From Rhodococcus tukisamuensis NBRC 100609 (GTDB taxonomy: Bacteria > Actinomycetota > Actinomycetes > Mycobacteriales > Mycobacteriaceae): 64,000 nt of DNA. A model generated the notes under the pieces. It saw only the letters and a list, made by a program, of their open reading frames with translations, ran no database searches and was not told where the DNA came from. The translations under genes were made by a program, and so were the position numbers. Within the stretch, counting starts at the first letter, position 1. Each line of letters begins with the position of its first letter. The stretch is taken from the NCBI RefSeq assembly GCF_001894985.1, contig NZ_BCXG01000004.1:124001-188000 (forward strand), read 5' to 3'. Positions 1-7,638 of the stretch are shown here, one piece after another.

Positions 1-239
1 ATGACGATGCAGGTGGCGACCGAGTCGGCACCCTGTCCGCCGAACTCCTCCGGCACGTGCACGGCGTTGAAGCCGGAGTTGACGAGGGCGACCCGTGCCT
101 CCTCGGGGAAGCGGGCCTTCTCGTCGACCTCCTTGGCGTACGGCGCGATCTCCTTCTCCGAAAGCGCGCGGATCGCCGCCCGGAGCTCGTCGTGCTCTTC
201 GGCGAGCTTGAACAGGTCGAAGTCCGGGTTTCCAGCCAT
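1..239 (-). CDS. fadE25: Acyl-CoA dehydrogenase, N-terminal part (FadE25-like), cut by window edge
   Basis: FAD-dependent acyl-CoA dehydrogenase of beta-oxidation. Only about 79 N-terminal residues are inside the window; the rest lies to the left. The visible part reads MAGNPDFDLFKLAEEHDELR, then the helical N-terminal domain with EIAPYAKEVDE, ARFPEEA and EEFGGQGADSVATC, typical of bacterial short/medium-chain acyl-CoA dehydrogenases and very close to what I remember of mycobacterial FadE25. The ATG at 239 is preceded by an AGGAG ribosome binding site. In M. tuberculosis fadE25 lies just beyond purE, as here. A TetR gene and a run of palindromes lie directly upstream, so it may be regulated by that protein. 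Confidence 0.88.
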   Translation of the reverse strand, partial: MAGNPDFDLFKLAEEHDELRAAIRALSEKEIAPYAKEVDEKARFPEEARVALVNSGFNAVHVPEEFGGQGADSVATCIV

Positions 240-291
240 CTGCAGCTCCTCTGGGAGAAAGTGGTGATCCGCCGCGACCGAAGTCCGACGC

Positions 292-378
292 GGCACTCAG
301 TGCCAAACTGAGGCCACTATACCCCAACCACCGGGACGTTCCTGGCGCACTACGTGCCACGGTGCGGCACCGAGTGCC
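292..378. promoter_or_regulatory. Palindromic sites upstream of fadE25
   Basis: The gap between the TetR stop and the fadE25 start holds three related palindromic words: GGCACTCAGTGCC at 292-304 (perfect, 6-bp arms), GGCGCACTACGTGCC at 344-358 (imperfect), and GGCACCGAGTGCC at 366-378 (5-bp arms). The spacing and symmetry fit a TetR-family operator controlling fadE25. Which regulator binds is inference. Confidence 0.5.
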
Positions 379-422
379 AGACCCTGCGCAGGATTGGCGC
401 CGCCTTGACTCCGGCCCCGCGG

Positions 423-1097
423 TCAGCGCCCCGAACCCAGCCGCTCCTGCAGCAGGTCCGCCACCCGGTTCGGCGCGGTCCCGCGCGGGAAGACCGCAAC
501 CACCATCTCGTCGGCGAACCCGTCCGCTCCCGCGGCCCGGTGGACCCGCGTCCGGATCTCGGCCAGCGCGGCGCGCAACTCGCCCGAGGTGGCGCGCACC
601 CCGTCGCGCACCATCCGACGCAACAGGTAGTTGTGGGTGGCGGTCACCGAGGCCGCGAACTGCACCAGCTCGAGGTCCGCCTCGTCGGGCAACTCACGAC
701 GCAGGTACTCCACGAACAGCCGCTCGTAGCGGTAGCCCGTCACGATCTCCCGGTCCCGCAACGCCGGTACGCCCTGGACCACCGCGTAGCGCCGTTCGGC
801 CACGTCCCGCCAGTGCGAGAAGCGCTCGAACACCAGCATGGCGGCGTCACACACGGCCTTCCACGGGTCGTCGTGGTCGGCGTCCAGGTACTCGGCGGCC
901 TGGGTCAGCAGCGTCTCGTGGTCGGCGAAGACCACGTCCTCCTTCGCCCGGAACTGCCGGAAGAAGGTGCGCCGCGAGATGCCCGCCGCCTCCGCGATCT
1001 CGTCGACGGTGGTGGCCTCGTAGCCCTTCTCGGCAAACAGCCGCAATGCCTCCGCCACCACTGTGAGCCGAAACTGTGCGGGATCGTCGCTGGGCAT
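423..1097 (-). CDS. TetR-family transcriptional regulator
   Basis: A 224-residue regulator. An N-terminal TetR helix-turn-helix is clear: ALRLFAEKGYEATTVDEIAEAAGISRR followed by TFFRQF, residues about 15-47. The remaining helical part would bind a ligand and dimerise. The reading frame stays open upstream to 1268, but the extra residues are low-complexity and run through a hairpin repeat, so I chose the ATG at 1097 (MPSDDPAQ). It lies just upstream of fadE25 on the same strand, and the intervening 183 bp contains palindromes, so control of fadE25 or of itself is likely. The ligand is unknown; an acyl-CoA is a guess from context. Confidence 0.85.
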   Translation of the reverse strand: MPSDDPAQFRLTVVAEALRLFAEKGYEATTVDEIAEAAGISRRTFFRQFRAKEDVVFADHETLLTQAAEYLDADHDDPWKAVCDAAMLVFERFSHWRDVAERRYAVVQGVPALRDREIVTGYRYERLFVEYLRRELPDEADLELVQFAASVTATHNYLLRRMVRDGVRATSGELRAALAEIRTRVHRAAGADGFADEMVVAVFPRGTAPNRVADLLQERLGSGR

Positions 1098-1120
1098 GCG
1101 GACCAGCGTAGGCCCTGCGG

Positions 1121-1182
1121 GCCTGTGCGCCTTTCTGGTAGCCGGAGCAACCAGAAAGGCGCACAGGCGGCGGAGCCGCCTA
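1121..1182. repeat. Dispersed palindromic repeat, copy A
   Basis: A perfect 19-bp inverted repeat (GCCTGTGCGCCTTTCTGGT at 1121-1139 and its complement at 1150-1168) with a 10-nt loop. It is followed by GGCGGCGGAGCCGCC, which abuts the stop codon of the minus-strand gene at 1180-2286. Transcribed from that gene it makes a strong hairpin just after the stop, so it could act as a terminator. A degenerate relative lies at 53150-53207, again at a minus-strand stop codon. Confidence 0.8.
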
Positions 1183-2286
1183 GGGGGCGACCGACGACCA
1201 GTCGGCGAACCCGGTGGGATCGTGCCTGCCGAGGCTCGCGTGCTCGAACAGGCCGGCGCCGGGCTCACCGTTGCAGGTGGCGCTGGCGGAGAAGTCGCTG
1301 ACGCCGAAGGGAATACGGCCCGCGATCGCCGGGTCGGTGAGGTCGTAGACCGCGCGTTCGACCCACTTGCGTCCGCGCCACTGGCCGTGCGTCCACTCGG
1401 GATCGCCGCCGTAGCCCGCGCCGACGTGCAGCGCGATCCCGGTTCGCGGGGTCACCTCGATCGTTACCGGGCTGCCGTCGGCCGCGGTCAGGTGCAGGGT
1501 GGCCGCCCGGGCCCGCCGGGTGCCGGAGACGTAGTCGAACTCGACCCGCGGCCAGCCGAGCTGCTCGATCCGGCCGTCGTTCCAGACCCGGGTCGCGTCG
1601 TTGAGAGTGCGGAACCCGTCCGGGCTCTCCTGGATGATCACGATCACCGAGAACTCCTCGAACCGCAACGGCACGTACAGCCACCAGAAGCCCTCGGACG
1701 GGTTGTCGACGAGCCGGCCCGCCGGGTCGCCGTCGCCGACCGGGCGGATCCCCCACGACCGGTCGCGGGTGCCCATCCACCGGTCCGGATCGACGACGAC
1801 GTCCTCGCCGTCGACCGACAGCACGCCCGACCAGGTGCCGGTCTGGGCGAACCGGCTCGAATCCAGCTGCGGCCGCAACCCGTTCATGAGCAGGTGCGGC
1901 TGCTCCTGCACCGCGGGGCAGGAGCCCTCCCAGGTGAGGTCGAATCCGAGGCCGCCGGCGTCGTCGCCCTCGCACACCACCCGCAGCCGCCGTAGCGGCT
2001 CGAGCACCTCGATGCGGAAGCCGCCGACCGCCAGGTCCAGCGAACGCTCCTCGAGCGCGTCGGAGAACCGCACCGCCCACTGCCGATCACCCTTGCGGAC
2101 GGTCGCGAACGCGTCGGTGACACCCAGGTTCGGGTACGCCCCGAAGCCGGTCACCAGGAACAGGTCGCCCTCGGTGTCGAGGGCGTTGAAGTACGAACGG
2201 TCGTAGAAGTTCTTGTCGCTGGTGGCGACCCGCGCCATCGACAGCGAGGTCTGGTGGATCGGGTACTCGTCAAGCGGCGCAGGCAT
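1180..2286 (-). CDS. Conserved hypothetical protein (possibly DUF7064/7065, CrtC-like)
   Basis: A 368-residue protein without signal peptide or membrane segments, rich in beta-strand-like stretches (for example FLVTGFGAYPNLGVTDAFAT and WMGTRDRSWGIRPVG). The fold and motifs recall the lipocalin-like hydroxyneurosporene-synthase (CrtC) group and the DUF7064/DUF7065 proteins common in Actinobacteria, but I cannot confirm the family and assign no reaction. The ATG at 2286 has a GGGAG ribosome binding site at good spacing. Its stop codon abuts the palindromic repeat at 1121-1182. It sits between purE and the TetR gene, where M. tuberculosis has no gene, so it is a lineage-specific addition to this block. 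Confidence 0.6.
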   Translation of the reverse strand: MPAPLDEYPIHQTSLSMARVATSDKNFYDRSYFNALDTEGDLFLVTGFGAYPNLGVTDAFATVRKGDRQWAVRFSDALEERSLDLAVGGFRIEVLEPLRRLRVVCEGDDAGGLGFDLTWEGSCPAVQEQPHLLMNGLRPQLDSSRFAQTGTWSGVLSVDGEDVVVDPDRWMGTRDRSWGIRPVGDGDPAGRLVDNPSEGFWWLYVPLRFEEFSVIVIIQESPDGFRTLNDATRVWNDGRIEQLGWPRVEFDYVSGTRRARAATLHLTAADGSPVTIEVTPRTGIALHVGAGYGGDPEWTHGQWRGRKWVERAVYDLTDPAIAGRIPFGVSDFSASATCNGEPGAGLFEHASLGRHDPTGFADWSSVAP

Positions 2287-2407
2287 GTCGACTCTCCCAG
2301 GTTGGAATTCGTTGCAACGATGAACGTAAATCCGAACGTCGCAGAATCTAACCCGGAAGTCCCGCCCCGATGCGCGAAACGGGCAACTGCCCGCCCGCGC
2401 TTCTCGG

Positions 2408-2917
2408 TCAGCCCAGCAGTTGGGCGCGCAGCGCCGCGTCCTTCTCGAGCACCATCGACTCGAGGCCGGCCTGGAACTTCTCCATCGCCGCCCGCAGCGC
2501 CGGGTCCGACGCCCCGAGGATCCGCGCCGCCAGCAGGCCCGCGTTGCGGGCGCCGCCGATGGACACGGTCGCGACCGGAACCCCGGCCGGCATCTGCACG
2601 ATCGACAGGAGCGAGTCCATCCCGTCGAGGTACTTCAGCGGCACCGGCACGCCGATCACCGGCAGCGCGGTCGCCGACGCGACCATGCCGGGCAGGTGCG
2701 CGGCCCCGCCGGCGCCCGCGATGATCACCTTCAGCCCGCGATCGGCCGCCTCGCGGGCGTAGTCCAGCATCCGCTGCGGGGTGCGGTGCGCGGAGACCAC
2801 GCCGACCTCGAACCGGATCCCGAACTCCGCCAACGCTTCCGCCGCTGCCTCCATCGTCGGCCAGTCGGAGTCGCTGCCCATGATCAGGCCGACCTGAGGC
2901 CCGTTCGTATCACTCAC
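2408..2917 (-). CDS. purE: N5-carboxyaminoimidazole ribonucleotide mutase
   Basis: Class I PurE, 169 residues, converting N5-CAIR to CAIR in de novo purine synthesis. Family motifs are complete: [13 protein letters not shown] near the N-terminus, [11 protein letters not shown], the glycine-rich [13 protein letters not shown], and [11 protein letters not shown] chose the GTG at 2917 (VSDTNGPQ), which has GGGGAG eight bases upstream. A TTG at 2953 is also in frame, but it would put residues encoded by the tandem repeat at the N-terminus. purK lies upstream on the same strand; the 119-nt gap is mostly filled by the 29-bp repeat array. PurK makes the PurE substrate, so co-transcription is expected. 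Confidence 0.95.
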   Translation of the reverse strand: MSDTNGPQVGLIMGSDSDWPTMEAAAEALAEFGIRFEVGVVSAHRTPQRMLDYAREAADRGLKVIIAGAGGAAHLPGMVASATALPVIGVPVPLKYLDGMDSLLSIVQMPAGVPVATVSIGGARNAGLLAARILGASDPALRAAMEKFQAGLESMVLEKDAALRAQLLG

Positions 2918-2926
2918 CGTGTCACT

Positions 2927-3059
2927 CCCCGTCAATTCGCTCGGCTGGTTCAATTCCCCGTCGCTTCGCTCGGCTGGTTCAATTCCCCGTCGCTTCGCTC
3001 GGCTGGTTCAATTCCCCGTCGCTTCGCTCGGCTGGTTCAATTCCCCGTCGCTTCGCTCG
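2927..3059. repeat. 29-bp tandem repeat between purK and purE
   Basis: Four full units of 29 bp (2927-2955, 2956-2984, 2985-3013, 3014-3042) and a partial fifth (3043-3059). Units 2-4 are identical (CCCCGTCGCTTCGCTCGGCT then GGTTCAATT). The first differs by a few bases. The array carries the stop codon of purK and ends 10 bp before the purE start codon, next to its ribosome binding site. The last seven PurK residues (ASEATGN) are encoded by repeat sequence. Confidence 0.95.
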
Positions 3060-4338
3060 CCCCGCCATGCACGTCCCAACCGTCGGTCCACTCCCCGTGC
3101 GAGAGCCAGTGCGCCGCACGCTCGGCGCGCTCGCGCACCTGCGCCACGTACGCCGCGTCGTCGATCGAACCGCCGGCCGCGCCGACCACGTTCACGTGCC
3201 CGATCTTGCGGTCCTTGCGCTCGCCCTTGCCGTACAGGTGCACCTTCGCGTCCGGCATCCGGGCGAACAGGTGGTGCAGTCGCTCGTCCATGCTCATCGC
3301 CGGCGCCTCGGGCGCCCCGAGCACGTTCGCCATCACCGTCACCGGCGCGATGGGCGAGGTGTCGCCCAACGGGTAGTCGAGCACCGCCCGCAGGTGCTGC
3401 TCGAACTGCGAGGTCCGCGCGCCGTCCTGCGTCCAGTGTCCGGAGTTGTGCGGTCGCATGGCCAGCTCGTTGACCACCAGCCGGCCGTCCGTGGTCTCGA
3501 AGAGCTCCACCGCCATCGCCCCGACCGCGCCGAGCTCGGCCGAGATCCGCAACGCCAACTGCTCGGCCTCGGTCGCGAGCTCCACGGGCAGGTCGGCCGC
3601 GGGCGCGATCACCACGGCGCACTGCCCGTCCCGCTGCACGGTCTCCACCACCGGCCAGGTGGCACCCTGGCCGTACGGCGAGCGCGCGACCATGGCGGAC
3701 AGCTCGCGACGCATCGAGACCTTCTGCTCGACCATCAACCGCACGCCCTTGTCGAGCTGCTCGGTGACGATCGCCTCGGCCGACTCGGCGTCGGTCGGCA
3801 TCCACACGCCCCGGCCGTCGTAGCCACCGCGGACCGCCTTGACGACGATCTGCCAGCCGTGCTCGTTGCCGAAGCGCTCCACGTCCCCGGCCCAGGTCAC
3901 CTCGGCGAAGGCCGGCACCGGCACACCCAGCTCGGCGAGCCGCCTGCGCATCGCCAGCTTGTCCTGCGCGAAGACCAGCGCGTGCGGCGGCGGCTGCACG
4001 TTGACGCCCTCGGCGACCAGCACCTCGAGGTGTTCGGTGGGCACGTGCTCGTGGTCGAAGGTGAGCGCGTTCGAGCCGACCGCGACCCGGCGCAGCGCGT
4101 CCAGGTCGGTGTGGCTGCCGAGCACCACGTCGGAGCTGACCTGTGCGGCCGGCTCGTCCGGTCCGCCGGAGAGCACCCGAAGGCACTGGCCCAGCTCGAT
4201 CGCGGCCTGGTGCGTCATCCTCGCCAGCTGCCCGCCACCGATCATCGCGACCACCGGCATGCCGGCGGCAGGGCCTCGTGGGCTCGTGGGGCGGGGCTGG
4301 GATCCGGGTTCAACGCTCACGACTGAACATGGTGTCAT
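3037..4338 (-). CDS. purK: 5-(carboxyamino)imidazole ribonucleotide synthase
   Basis: ATP-grasp enzyme that carboxylates AIR to N5-CAIR with bicarbonate, supplying PurE. Key stretches are the N-terminal VAMIGGGQLARMTHQAAIELG, the ATP-grasp core with VVKAVRGGYDGRGVW, EQKVSMRRELSAM, and the C-terminal ELAMRPHNSGHWTQD and PNP-type DYPLGDTSP. The start is uncertain: ATG 4338 (433 residues) is given, but GTG 4320 and ATG 4260 are also in frame and none has a convincing ribosome binding site. The C-terminus runs into the tandem repeat, so its last residues (ASEATGN) are probably not ancestral. It is divergent from the GtrA gene across 135 bp, which should hold both promoters. Confidence 0.93.
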   Translation of the reverse strand: MTPCSVVSVEPGSQPRPTSPRGPAAGMPVVAMIGGGQLARMTHQAAIELGQCLRVLSGGPDEPAAQVSSDVVLGSHTDLDALRRVAVGSNALTFDHEHVPTEHLEVLVAEGVNVQPPPHALVFAQDKLAMRRRLAELGVPVPAFAEVTWAGDVERFGNEHGWQIVVKAVRGGYDGRGVWMPTDAESAEAIVTEQLDKGVRLMVEQKVSMRRELSAMVARSPYGQGATWPVVETVQRDGQCAVVIAPAADLPVELATEAEQLALRISAELGAVGAMAVELFETTDGRLVVNELAMRPHNSGHWTQDGARTSQFEQHLRAVLDYPLGDTSPIAPVTVMANVLGAPEAPAMSMDERLHHLFARMPDAKVHLYGKGERKDRKIGHVNVVGAAGGSIDDAAYVAQVRERAERAAHWLSHGEWTDGWDVHGGASEATGN

Positions 4339-4473
4339 GCCCGGTTCGCCGTGGGTACGTCGAGGTCGGCGGCACCCCCCGAACGCGACGGACGCCCCAC
4401 CCATCCTGACAGCCGCCTGAGATCGGAGTGTCCGTCGCACGTCACACCGGGCTCTTTCGTAGACTCAACCGTT

Positions 4474-5034
4474 GTGTCATTTATCGATCAAGTCGTGAGC
4501 CGCCTCCCCCGACCCCTGCGGGGGCTGGTGTTGCAGCATCACGAACTGGTCAAGTTCGCCCTCGTCGGCGGCACCACGATGATCTTCGACCTCGCGATCT
4601 TCTACTCGCTGAGCCTGACGATCCTCGAAGAGAAGCCCGTCGTCGCCAAGATCATCTCCGGCGTGATGGCGACGATCCTGAGCTACATCCTCAACCGTGA
4701 GTGGGCGTTCAAGCACCGCGGCGGACGCGAGCGCCACCACGAGGCGCTGCTGTTCTTCACCATCAGCGCCGTCGGCGTGGGCCTGGCCGCCGCCCCGCTG
4801 TGGATCGCGAACAACGTCTTCGACATCCGCGGCACGCAGGACGTCACCACCGTGGTGATCGTCGACTTCGTGCTCAACTACATCATCGGCAACCTGCTGC
4901 AGATGGTCTTCCGGTTCTGGGCGCTGCGCCGCTTCGCGTTCCCCGAGGAGAACGGCCGCGTCGAGCCCGACGGCACCATCGCGTTCGACGCGACCCCGGA
5001 CCAGCTCGCCGAGGAAGAACTCGACCACAGCTGA
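4474..5034 (+). CDS. GtrA-family membrane protein
   Basis: About 186 residues with four predicted transmembrane helices: FALVGGTTMIFDLAIFYSL, IISGVMATILSYILN, LFFTISAVGVGLAAAPLWI and VVIVDFVLNYIIGNLLQMVF. Charged residues between helices 2 and 3 include the family's NREWAFKH. GtrA proteins are thought to move polyprenyl-phosphate-linked sugars across the membrane for cell-wall glycan synthesis. The frame is open upstream to 4351, but the added residues are arginine/proline-rich, so GTG 4474 (VSFIDQVV) is preferred; its ribosome binding site is weak. It matches Rv3277 by position. The stop lies only 3 nt from the stop of the convergent histidine kinase gene. Confidence 0.85.
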   Translation: MSFIDQVVSRLPRPLRGLVLQHHELVKFALVGGTTMIFDLAIFYSLSLTILEEKPVVAKIISGVMATILSYILNREWAFKHRGGRERHHEALLFFTISAVGVGLAAAPLWIANNVFDIRGTQDVTTVVIVDFVLNYIIGNLLQMVFRFWALRRFAFPEENGRVEPDGTIAFDATPDQLAEEELDHS

Positions 5035-5037
5035 GGG

Positions 5038-6342
5038 CTATCGCGGTTCGACCGGCGCGACGGGATCCTCACCGCGGGCGGTCGGCACGAACACCGCGAA
5101 CAGCGCCGGTCGACGGCTCTGCAGTGCGAGGCGTCCGCCGTCGGCCTCGACCAGCGCCCGCGCCAGTGCCAGGCCCACCCCGGTCGACCCCGCCCCGGAG
5201 AACCCGCGTTCGAAGATGTGCGGGGCCAGCGCGTCGCTGACGCCCATGCCCTCGTCCGACACCTCCACACACACCATCGCGTCGCGCCGAGGCTCGACGC
5301 CCGGCACCATCCGCACCAGCACCGTGCAGGTGCCCGCGCCGTGCCGCAACGCGTTGTCGACCAGGACCGACACCGACTCCCGCAGTCGCGGCGCCGTCGC
5401 CGACGCCCACAGGTCCGGTGACCCGCGCAGCACCAGCGACCGTCCGGCCTGCTCGAACTGCGGCTGCCACTCCGCGACCACCGTCCTCAGCTCCGCCAGC
5501 ACCGGCACCCGGCGGTGCCCGCCGCCGAGAGTCCGGGACGAGCGCACCAGGTCGTCGATCGCCTGCGTGAGCCGATCCACCTGGGCGAGCGCCTCGTCCG
5601 CCTCGTGGACCACCGCCGGGTCCGGGTGCACGGACAGCTCGTCGAGCCGCAACCGGACCGCGGTGAGCCGGCTCCGCAGCTGATGGGAGACGTCGCCGAC
5701 GAGCTCGCGCTCGCGCTGCAGGCGCCCCGCGATCTCGACGGTCGCGGAGTCCAGCACGTCCGAGACGCGGTCGAGTTCGGGGATCCCGTGCCGCCGCGCG
5801 TCCTGACGGAAGTCGCCCTGCGCCAGCCGGGCGGCGCGGTCCGCCACGTCCTGCAACGGGTCCGCCAGCCGGCGGGCGGTGACCGATGCCACCGCCACAC
5901 CCGCGCCGAAGGTCACCAGCACCACCAGCCCGACGGCGGCGGCGGCCTGCCGCTGCATCGTCTGCATCCGGTCGGCCGACACCTCGAGCCGCAGCGAACC
6001 GGACTTGCCCATCGAGATCGACTCGACGAGCGGCTCGTCGAGCGGCTCCGCCCCGATCTCGACGTGGGCGACCGAGTCGTCGGGCATCGGATAGGTCACC
6101 GAGAGCCGGCCGCCGTCCGGGATCGCCAACCGCAGCGTGTCGACGTCGAGCCCGCCCTCGATCACACCGGCCTCGCCCTCCTGCGAGATGATCTCGTCGG
6201 CCAGCTGGTCGAGCCGGTTCTGCAGGCTGGTCCGACTGAAGTCCTCGACCCACATCCAGCCGAGGTACATCAGCGGCAGGCCGAGCAGCAGACCGGTGAG
6301 CAGGACGACGGCGACGATGGACTGCAGGATGCGACGACGCAC
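5038..6342 (-). CDS. Sensor histidine kinase
   Basis: Membrane sensor kinase, 434 residues. Transmembrane helix 1 is at about 8-30, an extracytoplasmic sensor of about 100 residues follows, then helix 2 at about 134-154 and a HAMP linker. The H-box is GDVSHQLRSRLTAVR with His220, the N-box VLVDNALRHG with Asn330, and the ATP-lid glycines DEGMG (363-367) and GSTGVGLAL (385-393). All phosphotransfer motifs are intact. It starts with GTG 12 nt after the response regulator stop, so the two are co-transcribed. The signal it senses cannot be read from sequence. M. tuberculosis has no such pair at this point of the locus, as far as I recall. Confidence 0.93.
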   Translation of the reverse strand: MRRRILQSIVAVVLLTGLLLGLPLMYLGWMWVEDFSRTSLQNRLDQLADEIISQEGEAGVIEGGLDVDTLRLAIPDGGRLSVTYPMPDDSVAHVEIGAEPLDEPLVESISMGKSGSLRLEVSADRMQTMQRQAAAAVGLVVLVTFGAGVAVASVTARRLADPLQDVADRAARLAQGDFRQDARRHGIPELDRVSDVLDSATVEIAGRLQRERELVGDVSHQLRSRLTAVRLRLDELSVHPDPAVVHEADEALAQVDRLTQAIDDLVRSSRTLGGGHRRVPVLAELRTVVAEWQPQFEQAGRSLVLRGSPDLWASATAPRLRESVSVLVDNALRHGAGTCTVLVRMVPGVEPRRDAMVCVEVSDEGMGVSDALAPHIFERGFSGAGSTGVGLALARALVEADGGRLALQSRRPALFAVFVPTARGEDPVAPVEPR

Positions 6343-6354
6343 TTCGGCGGCCTG

Positions 6355-7032
6355 TCAGTTGTTGAAGCGGAACCCGACACCGCGGACGGTGGCGATGCGA
6401 CGTTCGGCGACCGGACCCTCGTCACCGATCTTCCGACGCAACCACGACATGTGCATGTCCAGCGTCTTCGACCCGCGCAGATCCGCGTCGCCCCACACCT
6501 CGTGCAGGATGACGTCGCGCGAGACCACCTCGCCGGCCCGGTCGATGAGCACCTTGAGGAGTTCGTACTCCTTGTTGGCCAGGGCGATCTCGGTCCCGCC
6601 GACCAGCACCCGGCGGGCGGCCGCCTCGAGCCGGATGTCGCCGACCTCCACCACCGAGTCGTCGGCGTTGCCGCCGCGGCGCATCAGGGCGCGCACCCGG
6701 GCCATCAGCTCGGCCAGCCGGAACGGCTTGCCTACGTAGTCGTCCGCGCCCGCGTCGAGGCCGACCACGAAGTCCACCTCGTCGGTTCGCGCGGTGAGCA
6801 TCAGCACCGCCAGGCTGGACCCCTTGGCGCGCAGCTGTCGGCAGACCTCGAGCCCGTCGATGCCGGGCAGCCCGAGGTCGAGGATCAGCAGGCTGAAGGT
6901 CCCGCCCAGGGCCATGTCGAGCGTCTCGGGTCCGGTCTGGGCGACGGTCACGGTGTAGCCCTCGCGGCCCAGCGCGCGGGAGAGCGGCGTGGCAATGGCC
7001 TCGTCGTCCTCGGCAAGTAGTACGGCAGTCAC
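6355..7032 (-). CDS. OmpR/PhoB-family response regulator
   Basis: Response regulator of 225 residues. The receiver domain has the acidic pocket E8-D9-D10, phospho-acceptor Asp52 (LLILDLGLPGIDG), Thr80 and Lys102. It is followed by a C-terminal winged helix (about 125-225) with the family signature ending in KTLDMHMSWLRRKIG and VRGVGFRFN. It begins with GTG at 7032. The kinase gene follows after 12 nt. Upstream, 49 nt separate it from the PH-domain gene on the same strand, so it may be the fourth gene of a five-gene unit. It probably regulates transcription, but no target site was identified. Confidence 0.94.
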   Translation of the reverse strand: MTAVLLAEDDEAIATPLSRALGREGYTVTVAQTGPETLDMALGGTFSLLILDLGLPGIDGLEVCRQLRAKGSSLAVLMLTARTDEVDFVVGLDAGADDYVGKPFRLAELMARVRALMRRGGNADDSVVEVGDIRLEAAARRVLVGGTEIALANKEYELLKVLIDRAGEVVSRDVILHEVWGDADLRGSKTLDMHMSWLRRKIGDEGPVAERRIATVRGVGFRFNN

Positions 7033-7081
7033 GTCACCACAGTACGGAGCCGCGCAACCGCTGCGTATCCGTTGCCACCGA

Positions 7082-7621
7082 TCAGCCGAAATCGACTGCT
7101 CCGCCGGGGTTCTCCCCCGGGTCCAGGTACGTCGAGTCGAACACCTGGTGGTAGAGCAGCGAATGCACCCGCTGCACGTCCGGGATGTCCTCGAACTCGA
7201 GCGGATCGTCGGCGGCCGACACGATCACCAGGGTCCCGGTCCTCAGCATCCGGTCGAGCAGACCGTGCCGGAACTGCACATTGCTGATCCGGCCCAGCGG
7301 AATGTCGATGCCCGTGTGGGTGATCACGCCGTGCCGGATCAGCACCCGACGGTCGGTGATGATGAAGTGCGTCGACTTCCAACTGACGAGCGTGCCGACG
7401 CATCGCCAGCCCACGATCCCGAGCCACCCCGCGAGCACGACGAGGAGGGCCACCGTGCGCGCTGCCCCCTCGAGACGCGACTGGGCGAGGCCGGCGAGGA
7501 ACCCGGCGGCCGCCGTCGCGAGGAGAAACGTGATCGCCGGCAGCAGCAGCATCTTCCAGTGCGGGTGCCGGTGCAGCAGCAGTTCCTCGTCCGCGGCGAG
7601 GGCATCGTCCGGGTATCCCAT
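7082..7621 (-). CDS. Membrane protein with bacterial PH domain
   Basis: A 179-residue protein. Two transmembrane helices (about 24-46 and 57-74) are followed by a soluble domain beginning WKSTHFIITDRRVLIRHGVI, the signature of the bacterial PH-like family (YdbS/YdbT type), with GIDIPLGRISNVQF and GTLVIVSA. The ATG at 7621 (MGYPDDALAADEELL) gives the expected short cytosolic N-terminus. Rv3278c in M. tuberculosis occupies the same place beside birA. The molecular role of these proteins is unknown. Confidence 0.85.
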   Translation of the reverse strand: MGYPDDALAADEELLLHRHPHWKMLLLPAITFLLATAAAGFLAGLAQSRLEGAARTVALLVVLAGWLGIVGWRCVGTLVSWKSTHFIITDRRVLIRHGVITHTGIDIPLGRISNVQFRHGLLDRMLRTGTLVIVSAADDPLEFEDIPDVQRVHSLLYHQVFDSTYLDPGENPGGAVDFG

Positions 7622-7638
7622 GCGCGAAATTGTGCCAC

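Noticed and set aside
1098-1268. N-terminal extension of the TetR protein at 423-1097
   Set aside because: The extra frame runs through a perfect hairpin repeat and encodes low-complexity Arg/Pro sequence; TetR proteins normally start close to the helix-turn-helix.
2927-3059. Second possible CRISPR array or attachment site
   Set aside because: Head-to-tail 29-bp copies with no spacers and no integrase or other mobile-element genes nearby.
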